Source: Eonycteris spelaea (lineage: Eukaryota; Chordata; Mammalia; Chiroptera; Pteropodidae). Taken from it: 64,000 bases of DNA. Within the stretch, counting starts at the first letter, position 1. Every line of letters begins with the position of its first letter. The notes under the pieces are model-generated. The model was given only the letters and a program-made list of their open reading frames with translations, had not been told where the DNA came from and ran no database searches. Shown here in pieces: positions 56,991 to 64,000 of the stretch. Made by a program: the position numbers and the translations under genes. The stretch lies in contig PUFA01000006.1 of NCBI GenBank assembly GCA_003508835.1, forward strand, positions 7,626,001 to 7,690,000, given 5' to 3'.

Positions 56991-59900
56991 GGGGGAGGCA
57001 GTGATTGTCTGACAGTGGGGCAGGGGCAGCCTGAACCACCCTAGACAAGTAGATTCCCAAGTCTTTCTTGATCCTTCACTGTTCCCACCTCAGATCTTCA
57101 GGAAGTTCTTCCTACAGTCTAACTGGACCTACTGCTAAGGCCTTGACCTGCCACTTTTCTAGCTCTCTTCCACTTTTGCCCCCTCCCCCCATCATAAATG
57201 ATCTGAAGAGGAGATCGAGACAGAGGCTAGTCCTGCAGTGTGAGGCCCTGGTTATCCGTGGCTAGAGGTCTGAGGTCAGCTCCTGATCACAGCAGAGTTA
57301 GCCGCTAACCAGAGTGCTACCCCATTTTCTCTCTGCAGAGAACATCTGGCCTTTCAGCTCTATGAGATCACTGTGACCCCCCTGTACCAGGACACCATTG
57401 GACCCTCCCAGTATTCTATGCTACTCCCAAGAGATGGGTTCGTCAGCCACCAGGCCCCTTCTCAGAATCCTCTCTTTCTCTATCTAGGTCCACCTAGGCC
57501 CAACAGTCAGGACTATGAGGGAACATTTCCTTCTTCCTTACCTCTGGCCCAAAGAGGGTCCCTCCCAATCCTAAGATTGCCCCTGGCTTAGTCTGGACCC
57601 CTGCAGCTGGAAAGAAGTCAAGTGTTGGGGTGAGAGAAATTAGGCAATTCTGGCAGAATTCGGGGAGCAAGTCTGATAATCATCAATTTTTCTGATAGAA
57701 ATCAGGTGCCATGTGTGATAGTAATTAGACAGAGGGCCTGGCATAAATTCAGAGAGTGAACAGAAATTGAATAGTGTGTTGGACAAAGGCCTGGTAGAAA
57801 TCAGGTATGAAGGCTTTAGAGTCAAAGAGAACCAGTTTCAAATCCTGGCTCAGCCACTTATTAAAAGTAGATAGGATCCAGTCCAAATTCCTGGAAAAAT
57901 GAGGCTTGGACATGAACTCCCGTAGACTCTCTTAGATCACCCACTCTGCAGTATGTCCCAGTTCTGGGTCTGGGGAGCCACAAGAAGTCCGAATGGGCTC
58001 TCCCGCCTCCTGTCAGCGGGCACCTTTCTTCCTACAGCCCCCTCCCACGCCCCAGAGCTGCATCTAAAGCACATTGGCAAGACCTGGGCCAAGCTGGAGT
58101 GGGTGCCCCAGGCCCTGAACTGGGGAAGAGCCCCCTTACCCACTACACTATCTTCTGGACCAAAGCGCAAGGCCAGTCCTTTTGTGAGTCTATCCTCAGT
58201 ACCCCACAGATCCAGAAAGCCTGGGAGGGGGTGCTCAGACAGCCTTGGTGGGAGCCTCAGCTCTGGCCCCAAGCTGATCACTCTCCTCTACTCCCAGCCA
58301 CCATCCTGAATGCTTCCTCCCATGACTATGTCCTCCACGGCCTAGAGCCTGCCAGCTTGTACCATGTCCACCTCATGGTTACCAGCCGGGCAGGGGACCA
58401 ACAGTACAAGCCTCATCCTGGTGACCAAGGCCCTAGGTAAGGGGAGAAGGGGGCTGGCCAGACAAGGCTATTGGGAGGGTGCCTCACCCAAAGGATCTCC
58501 ATTTGTAGAGTGGACTGGCCTTGCCTGAATCTCTTCTTCTGAGGGAGGAGATCCAGCCTTATTCACGTGTACTTTAACCTCTCTGACTTCCCCTCACCCA
58601 GAGGAGTCTGAACTGCACATCATCTTGGGCCTGTTTGGCCTCCTGCTCTTGCTCACCTGCCTCTGTGGGGCTGCCTGGCTCTGCAGCAGACCCAGGTGAG
58701 TCCCTTGAGAGACCTGACACTCAGCTACCCTGCCCACAGGGAACTGCAGGCCCAAGTGGCCAGTCTAAGTCCCTCCCAGTCTTCCCAGGCTCAGGGCACA
58801 TGTCTGAGAGTCAGGCCCTCTGCCTCTCCTCTCTGCACTAAGGGCTATCCCTTCAGCTGTTGAAATGGGTGGGAGAAAGGATGGAAAGATGGGAGGGCAT
58901 GCCTGACCTGACCGCCTTCATCTCCTCCCTTCTCCAGCAGAAAGAATCACCTCTGGCCAAGTGTCCCAGACCCAGCCCATAGCAGCCTGAGCTCCTGGGT
59001 GCCTACCATCATGGCAGAGGTGAGAACACAAAGGGAAAGGGAAATGGGGCTGGGGGTGTCAGCCCAGGCTCAAAATGAAGGGGTGCCCCTCTGAGGTTCA
59101 GTAGGGCTCCCTCATCACTTCCTAGCAAGATCCCTCCCTTTAGAGTACGACAGGACTAAATTTGATTCCCAGCTCTACCCATTTCAAAGCCTCAGTCATT
59201 CCATATGAAATGGGACTAATTCCACATAGAATAATTGGGGAGATTCACCGAGCTAAGTCTGAACAGCACATAGCATGTATCATGGACATATGAGGTGCTT
59301 TACAGGAATATCCCTTTGAGTTCCAGCAGAGAGCAACAGGAATGTCCATACTGTCCCAACTCAGGAAGAGACAGTGGCTGTAGATATTTGAAATAAGTAA
59401 TGCCCTCACCCTATGTCCTTGTGTCAGGAGATCTTCCAGCTGCCCAGCCTTTGGGACCCCAGCGTGCTACCCATCACCAAGATTACAGTTCTGGAGGAGG
59501 AAGAGAAGAAGTCAGGGCCCTGGGAGTCAAAGACAGCTCAGGGACCTGTGGCCTTCCCCTTGGTCCAGGCCTATGTGCTCCAGGGGGACCCAAGAGCACC
59601 TTCTATGCAGCCCCAGTCCAGTCTGGCACCAGCGACCAGGTCTTTATGGGCAGTTGCTGGGCAGCCCCACCAGCCCAAAGCCGGGGCACTACATCCGCTG
59701 TGACTCCACTCAGCCCCTCTTGGGGGCCTTACCCCTAGCCCCAAGTCTTATGAGAACTTCTGGTTCCAGACCAGCCCCCAGAGTACCCCGGACCTCTAGT
59801 TCCAAACCAAGAGGATGACTGTGTCTTTGGGCCACTGCTTGACTTCCCTCTCCTGCAGGGTCTCCAGGTCCATGGGGTGGAAGGGCTGGGGGGCTTCTAG
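49809..59900 (+). CDS. CSF3R: CSF3R, granulocyte colony-stimulating factor receptor (15 coding exons, disrupted frame)
   Basis: Receptor for G-CSF on neutrophils and their precursors; ligand-driven dimerisation activates JAK/STAT signalling (family knowledge). I joined coding exons 49809-49872, 52055-52350, 53231-53354, 53509-53696, 54504-54673, 54788-54941, 55040-55119, 55553-55766, 56702-56890, 57339-57437, 58038-58183, 58298-58436, 58602-58695, 58938-59019 and 59428-59900. All have AG acceptors and GT donors with matching phases. Visible parts: signal peptide, Ig-like domain, cytokine-receptor homology region with WSDWS, fibronectin III repeats, membrane span, box 1 (LWPSVPDP), box 2 region, the YVLQ tyrosine motif and the C-terminal DDCVFGPLL stretch. 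The protein closely matches human CSF3R (836 residues) as I remember it. Single- or two-base gaps in exons 2, 10, 11, 12 and 15 break the frame. With no substitution stops and intact splice sites, assembly error is more likely than loss of the gene. The noncoding 5' exons were not located. Confidence 0.95.
50320..50500 (+). repeat. hAT-like DNA transposon relic in CSF3R intron
   Basis: GCAGGGATTGGCAAACTTTG, TTCAGGCTTTGCAGGCCACA and CAGGCCGCACTAAAACAGG resemble the Charlie-like element at 37.8-38.0 kb; it holds an (AAAAC)n run at 50,425-50,462. Confidence 0.6.
50735..51195 (-). repeat. L2 element, minus strand, CSF3R intron
   Basis: CCCTCATTCGGTACATATTC, GTGCTAGGCACCGGGAATAT, GGTCTAGCTGGGGAGACAGA, then CTGACTGGATGGTCTGAGCT: antisense L2. 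Confidence 0.75.
51198..51420 (-). repeat. MIR SINE, minus strand, CSF3R intron
   Basis: GTCAGGCACTGTTCTAAGTG, CTCCATTTTACGGATGAGAA, GTAACATACCAGGGGTCACA: antisense MIR. Confidence 0.85.
51730..51860. repeat. (GATAGA)n microsatellite, CSF3R intron
   Basis: GATAGAGATAGAGATAGAGA hexamer array with TATA interruptions. Tyr/Leu-rich minus-strand ORF is an artefact. Confidence 0.95.
52055..52350 (+). CDS. CSF3R: CSF3R coding exon 2: Ig-like domain, with a frameshift
   Basis: Codes the N-terminal Ig-like domain. [15 protein letters not shown] reads in the frame set by exon 1, and the continuation [14 protein letters not shown] reads one frame over. The break is at the G run 52104-52107, which has four Gs where the family codon order (Leu-Gly-Asp) needs five. 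Read literally, the frame stops at TAG 52183-52185. After the break the exon is clean to the donor GTAAGT at 52351. The human NHT glycosylation sequon in HLNHT is NDP here, so that site is absent. Confidence 0.9.
52790..53010 (-). repeat. MIR SINE, minus strand, CSF3R intron
   Basis: GAGCCAGGCGCTGCTTGGAG, CACCATTTTACAGATAGGAA, ACACAGCTGATGAATGGCAG. Another antisense MIR piece lies at 52,400-52,530. Confidence 0.85.
53231..53354 (+). CDS. CSF3R: CSF3R coding exon 3: start of cytokine-receptor homology region
   Basis: Reads [20 protein letters not shown] and on through [20 protein letters not shown]. It carries the first conserved cysteines and the C-x-W element of the class I cytokine receptor N-terminal module, and N-glycosylation sequons (NLS, NLT, NFT). 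The acceptor is ACGCACAG ending at 53230 and the donor is GTGAGT at 53355. There is no frame break. Confidence 0.92.
53509..53696 (+). CDS. CSF3R: CSF3R coding exon 4: cytokine-receptor homology region, N-terminal module
   Basis: Codes [15 protein letters not shown] through [14 protein letters not shown] and LCLDPMDV, which aligns without gaps to the remembered human protein. Conserved cysteines are present. The acceptor is TTGGCAG and the donor GTGGGT begins at 53697. The frame is open throughout. Confidence 0.93.
53925..54290 (-). repeat. L2 element, minus strand, CSF3R intron
   Basis: GTGTGCTAGGCACTGTTCTA, GGATACAGCAGTGAACAAAA, GGGAAGACCTCCCTGAGAAG: antisense L2. Confidence 0.85.
54504..54673 (+). 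CDS. CSF3R: CSF3R coding exon 5: cytokine-receptor homology region, second module
   Basis: Begins [20 protein letters not shown] and ends [13 protein letters not shown]. This is the start of the C-terminal half of the ligand-binding module. The acceptor CTTGCAG ends at 54503 and the donor GTGAGG begins at 54674. It ends in phase 0 with no frame break. Confidence 0.93.
54788..54941 (+). CDS. CSF3R: CSF3R coding exon 6: carries the WSDWS motif
   Basis: Codes [15 protein letters not shown] through the class I cytokine receptor signature WSDWS at 54896-54910, then PSLELTT. WSXWS is the family hallmark needed for folding and surface transport of these receptors (family knowledge). The acceptor is CTACCAG and the donor GTAAGT begins at 54942. 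No frame break. Confidence 0.95.
55040..55119 (+). CDS. CSF3R: CSF3R coding exon 7: start of fibronectin III repeats
   Basis: Codes [20 protein letters not shown] then FWK. Compared with the human sequence I remember (DPRTVQLFWK) it has two extra residues, VD, an in-frame 6-base insertion. The donor GTGACT at 55120 is weaker than its neighbours but phase 0 fits the next exon. Confidence 0.9.
55553..55766 (+). CDS. CSF3R: CSF3R coding exon 8: fibronectin III repeat
   Basis: Codes [20 protein letters not shown] through [16 protein letters not shown] and [13 protein letters not shown]. It has two N-glycosylation sequons (NTT, NCT) and matches human CSF3R closely. The acceptor is CACCACAG and the donor GTAAAG begins at 55767. 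The frame is intact. Confidence 0.93.
55785..56032 (+). repeat. Full-length MIR SINE, plus strand, CSF3R intron
   Basis: From TAGAGCCCGGTAGTCAAGCG through GCAAGTTACTTAACCTCCCT and GGTTGTTGTGAAGATTACAT to AGTGCTCAATATGTGTTAGC. Confidence 0.92.
56046..56092. repeat. (CA)n microsatellite, CSF3R intron
   Basis: About 22 uninterrupted CA units. Confidence 0.95.
56255..56690. repeat. Two MIR SINEs, plus then minus strand, CSF3R intron
   Basis: Plus copy at about 56,260-56,445 (AAGTTACTTAACCTCTCTGT); minus copy at 56,450-56,670 (AACTTCATCATCACTTCCAC, TTCACAGATGAGGAAACTGA). Confidence 0.85.
56702..56890 (+). CDS. CSF3R: CSF3R coding exon 9: fibronectin III repeat
   Basis: Codes [20 protein letters not shown] then [16 protein letters not shown] and ends at LLQ. 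The acceptor is TCTCCAG (AG at 56700-56701) and the donor is GTGAGG at 56891. The frame is intact, but the intron that follows contains the 82-base G run only 16 bases past the exon end, and the next exons contain indels. Confidence 0.92.
56907..56988. repeat. 82-base uninterrupted G run, probable sequencing artefact
   Basis: Pure G from 56907 to 56988, then ACGGGGGAGG. A homopolymer of this length and purity is exceptional for a real locus. It resembles no-signal G calls of two-colour sequencing or a badly resolved G-rich repeat. It lies in the intron after CSF3R coding exon 9, just before the exons with indels. Confidence 0.85.
57339..57437 (+). CDS. CSF3R: CSF3R coding exon 10: fibronectin III repeat with three single-base gaps
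   Basis: Starts ENIWPF, then the expected [20 protein letters not shown] appears in another frame. Three one-base gaps are needed against the family reading: near 57352-57356 (TTTCAG for TTTCCAG), near 57413-57416, and near 57419-57424. Together they remove exactly three bases, so phase in and phase out still match. The donor GGGTTCGT at 57438 is poor and may also contain an error. Confidence 0.85.
58038..58183 (+). CDS. CSF3R: CSF3R coding exon 11: fibronectin III repeat with one gap
   Basis: Reads [20 protein letters not shown] then WVPQA, with [20 protein letters not shown] continuing in a different frame. One C is missing near 58113-58116 (GGCCCTGAAC where GGCCCCTGAAC keeps the frame). 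The acceptor CCTACAG ends at 58037 and the donor GTGAGT begins at 58184. Confidence 0.88.
58298..58436 (+). CDS. CSF3R: CSF3R coding exon 12: last fibronectin III repeat, one gap
   Basis: Codes [20 protein letters not shown] and SRAG, then [13 protein letters not shown] in another frame. The break is at about 58393-58397, where two bases of an expected GGGGCCACC seem to be missing. Sequons NAS and NST are present. The donor GTAAGG begins at 58437. Confidence 0.86.
58602..58695 (+). CDS. CSF3R: CSF3R coding exon 13: transmembrane segment
   Basis: Codes EESELHI followed by [20 protein letters not shown] and CSRP. This is a single hydrophobic helix with a cytoplasmic Cys/Arg stop-transfer end, nearly identical to the human span. 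The acceptor CACCCAG has its AG at 58600-58601 and the donor GTGAGT begins at 58696. The frame is intact. Confidence 0.94.
58938..59019 (+). CDS. CSF3R: CSF3R coding exon 14: juxtamembrane region with box 1
   Basis: Codes [20 protein letters not shown] then VPTIMAE. WPSVPDP is box 1, the JAK-binding proline motif of class I cytokine receptors. The acceptor is a CAGCAG tandem: splicing after the first CAG (58937) gives P-S-R-K-N, after the second (58940) P-R-K-N. Both keep the frame, and the first matches the human length. The donor GTGAGA begins at 59020. Confidence 0.92.
59428..59900 (+). CDS. CSF3R: CSF3R last coding exon: box 2, signalling tyrosines and stop, with about six indels
   Basis: Begins [20 protein letters not shown] and VLEEEEKK (box 2 region). 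Further on, family sequence appears in shifting frames: SSGTCGLP, then [10 protein letters not shown] (YVLQ, the tyrosine context that recruits STAT3 in human), [38 protein letters not shown] (human Tyr764 context, YENL there), and [18 protein letters not shown], ending at TAG 59898-59900. Frame changes fall near 59526-59533, 59554-59560, 59616-59621, 59640-59645, 59732-59736 and 59793-59796. The first two compensate each other; most look like one missing base of a short run. Read literally, the tail is scrambled. Confidence 0.88.
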
Positions 59901-60245
59901 GGCTTCCGGGTCACCCCACCTGCTCCTTCAAAGGCCTTGGCCATCCAGAGAAGAGGAGAGGGTCATTAAGCCTGTCACTAAAAAACCACCCTTCCCCAGG
60001 AAAGGCAAAAAAGGCTCCCAGTCTCCTCCTATCCCTGACCCCTAGCATCCCTTCCCAACTTTCCCAATTCCCATGGGCTGGGCCTCCCACTCTGAAGATC
60101 ACAGGATGCTTCCTCCCACCTTTCCCACTAGCCTTTTGTGCTTATTTCCTGTCATTTCAGTCACTTAAGCTGGTTTATGGTTTGGTTTTTTTTTTTTTTT
60201 TTTTTTCAAAAAAGCCTTGAGTATGTCTGAGTCTCTGTTCTTTTT
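59901..60245 (+). other. CSF3R: CSF3R 3' UTR
   Basis: Follows the stop codon. It contains a long T tract (60186-60206) and then AAAAAA at 60208-60213, just upstream of a G/T-rich stretch. No AATAAA is present, so AAAAAA is the best candidate cleavage hexamer, either a weak variant or a miscalled AATAAA. The exact 3' end is inferred. Confidence 0.55.
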
Positions 60246-60314
60246 ATTTTCAGGACCCTAGCCGTTGGGGGGCAGGGGAGTGTATCTCAGTACCTCTCGG
60301 ACTTGTTAATTTGT

Positions 60315-60480
60315 TTACTTTTCCTTAATTCATTCATTCATCCAGCCCTCACCTAGCATCTAGGCCCTATGCTGGTAGTGGGGACGCAAAAATTACTTGG
60401 CTCAGTCCATCCTCAAAGAGCTCGCATTCTAGTGGTAGAGACTAGAAAACTGACCCCTAGGACACAGTGGCCAGGGTTAC
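60315..60480 (-). repeat. L2 fragment, minus strand
   Basis: AATTCATTCATTCATCCAGC, GGCCCTATGCTGGTAGTGGG, AAGAGCTCGCATTCTAGTGG: antisense L2 3' end. Confidence 0.8.
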
Positions 60481-60541
60481 CTGGAGGGAGTCACCCAGTA
60501 CTGTGGGACATAGGGAATAGATCTCAGAAAAGAGTAACCTC

Positions 60542-61205
60542 TGTTGGGGAAAAATAATTAAAAACAATCTCCTGCCAACCTAGAAAACCTCTCTACGAGG
60601 ACAGAAGAAAAAAAGTTTTATTATTGAATGAGCATAAACCAGAATGTGATGCGCATCGCAGGCAATCAAACAAAGAGCTTGCAAAGGTAGAAAGAAATAT
60701 TACCCTTTTATATAGCCAAGTGGATACAACTTATTGCATACATTTTGTCAGGATAAACAATAACTAGTTTTAAGCAAGAGGACTTGACAGCACCATTTGT
60801 CATACAGGGTCATCCTAAATTCACCTGATAAATGGACTAGTCACCTGTGTTTGCTAACTGCATTTATCCAAAGGAAACATAAATTTATCAGATCTTTATA
60901 AGAGGAGGTAAGTTTGCAACTTTGGAGCTAGGCACCAGCTGAAGTTAAGCTCCTACCTTCCCGCAGAAAACTGGGAGGTAGGGGCACTATCTCCATATGA
61001 TGATTGCATTCCAAAGAGAGGGCTCCCAGGTCCTTAAGAAAGATTTTCCCGGGTTATAAAACTGGCAAGAGGCTTAGCTTTTAAAAAGATTTATATTCAT
61101 TTCAAAAAGGCAAAAAGAATTCACAATAACAACTATTCTTTTCCCTATTTTGCACCATGGAGAATTAAAATTTTCTTCTACTTTTAATTTGTATTTGTCC
61201 TTACA
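60542..61205 (-). mobile_element. Solo endogenous-retroviral LTR, antisense, between CSF3R and MRPS15
   Basis: A 664-base block that on the minus strand starts TGTAAGGACAAATAC and ends CCCCAACA (TGT...ACA ends), with AATAAA on the minus strand (60617-60622) near its U5-like end. Flanking hexamers AACCTC and CCCCTC are an imperfect candidate target-site duplication. There is no internal gag, pol or env sequence. Family not assigned. Confidence 0.5.
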
Positions 61206-61239
61206 CCCCTCATTTCAAATATCGTCAAAGCTAGTATTT

Positions 61240-61455
61240 GTTGAATGCTCACTATCTACCGGGTGCTTCGGCACACAACTGCCTCGGTTAATCCACTTAT
61301 AACTAAAAAGTAGATAGTGTTATCGCCATCCTCAATTTGATGGATGAGTACGCTGTGTCCAGAAAGGCTGAATGACTTGCCCACAGAATCACAGAATTCC
61401 AACCCAGAGTCTGTCCGATTCCAAAATCAACGGCCCTAAAACCACCACGCTACGA
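61240..61455 (-). repeat. MIR SINE, minus strand
   Basis: TTGTTGAATGCTCACTATCT, GTGTTATCGCCATCCTCAAT, GAATGACTTGCCCACAGAAT: antisense MIR. Confidence 0.75.
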
Positions 61456-61512
61456 TGCTGTCAAAGAGGAGGCTGAAACCCAGTAGTTCTTAAGGTGTAG
61501 GAACACTAGATT

Positions 61513-61528
61513 GGGGGGGGGGGGGGGG
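61513..61528. repeat. 16-base G run upstream of MRPS15
   Basis: Sixteen consecutive Gs followed by AGAGGGAGG, about 300 bases upstream of the MRPS15 promoter block. Possibly real, possibly affected by the same kind of error as the longer run. Confidence 0.85.
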
Positions 61529-61740
61529 AGAGGGAGGCGAAGGCTACAACAGGCCTCACAGAAGCCCCCAAAATAACCGGGGCCCGGCGTCAGGAACATA
61601 GAGTGGGATTAAGAGCGGAATGCATGCCCGAGAAAAAGCGGCATCTTAGAATACATACAGCTCCGTGTACCAATAACGCGGTCAGGCAACCAACCATCAA
61701 GTCCACAATCTCGCCCAACTGCTAACCTGACCTCTCCGCT

Positions 61741-61920
61741 GGACCCAATTCCGCGTCATCACCGAGTCCTGCCTTTCCAATCCACCCTCTCGGGCCTCCA
61801 CTGCTCCGGTCTTGCGGCTGCACTCGATTGGTCGAGCCTGAGCCAGCATGGCGGCGCCCGTGTAACCCGGTCCGTACCGCGAAGGCGACGGCGGTGCTGC
61901 TCGCGGGGGTCAGAGTCACC
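61741..61920 (+). promoter_or_regulatory. MRPS15: MRPS15 CpG-rich promoter and 5' leader
   Basis: GC- and CpG-rich, in contrast to the flanks. It holds a CGTCATCA (ATF/CREB-like half site) at 61754-61761, an inverted CCAAT box (ATTGG) at 61827-61831, and CAGCATGGCGGC at 61844-61855, close to the YY1 element common at the start of mitochondrial-protein genes. There is no TATA box. The transcription start is probably near 61,830-61,850 (inference). Confidence 0.6.
61848..61865 (+). other. Short upstream ORF in the MRPS15 leader
   Basis: ATG GCG GCG CCC GTG TAA, five codons and a stop, lies 55 bases upstream of the MRPS15 start and has a good Kozak G at +4. If the transcript starts upstream of 61848 it would be a uORF; if transcription starts inside the YY1-like element it is not transcribed. 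Confidence 0.4.

Positions 61921-64000
<2,080 letters not shown>

Noticed and set aside
56587..57012. Plus-strand ORF ending in a long glycine run
   Set aside because: The glycines are the translated 82-base G run; only the part from 56702 to 56890 is a real CSF3R exon.

Overview
This is vertebrate nuclear DNA, and specifically placental-mammal DNA. It has multi-exon genes with GT-AG introns, many MIR and L2 relics, decayed L1M elements, MaLR (MLT1-type) LTRs, hAT-like DNA transposon relics and CA/GATA microsatellites. No Alu, B1, carnivore tRNA-Lys SINE, ruminant Bov-tA/BovB, pig PRE or equid ERE copy was recognised. A non-primate, non-rodent placental, perhaps a laurasiatherian low in recent SINEs, fits best, but the species cannot be fixed from this window.

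Layout: positions 1 to about 49.7 kb are intergenic. This is a repeat-filled stretch with two long old plus-strand L1 blocks (1-4.08 kb and about 31.1-38.9 kb), several MLT1/MaLR LTR fragments, many MIRs, tandem repeats, a dead processed copy of TOMM6 inside the second L1 (36.61-37.19 kb), and a few non-repetitive AT-rich blocks that look like candidate regulatory elements. Positions 49,809-59,900 on the plus strand hold the coding part of CSF3R, the granulocyte colony-stimulating factor receptor, in 15 coding exons. Positions 61,921-63,534 on the plus strand hold the first three coding exons of MRPS15, a mitochondrial small-subunit ribosomal protein; the rest lies beyond the window. CSF3R followed by MRPS15 in tandem is the arrangement I recall for human chromosome 1p34, where the other side of CSF3R is a long intergenic interval toward GRIK3; the first 49 kb fit that.

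CSF3R is a single-pass cytokine receptor. Exon 2 codes the Ig-like domain, exons 3-6 the cytokine-receptor homology region ending in WSDWS, exons 7-12 the fibronectin III repeats, exon 13 the membrane span, and exons 14-15 box 1, box 2 and the signalling tyrosines. All splice sites can be found. However, the sequence as given carries about a dozen one- or two-base indels (almost all deletions) in exons 2, 10, 11, 12 and 15, and an 82-base G run in the intron after exon 9. There are no substitution nonsense codons and no lost splice sites. I read this as local sequence or assembly error rather than a dead gene, but the sequence alone cannot settle it.

I found no CRISPR array, operon, phage or other prokaryote-style system, and nothing I would honestly call a new biological system. 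The items most worth a second look are the CSF3R indel cluster and poly-G run, two separated arrays of one decayed 40-bp repeat, the TOMM6 retrocopy with intact target-site duplications, and several enhancer-like blocks.
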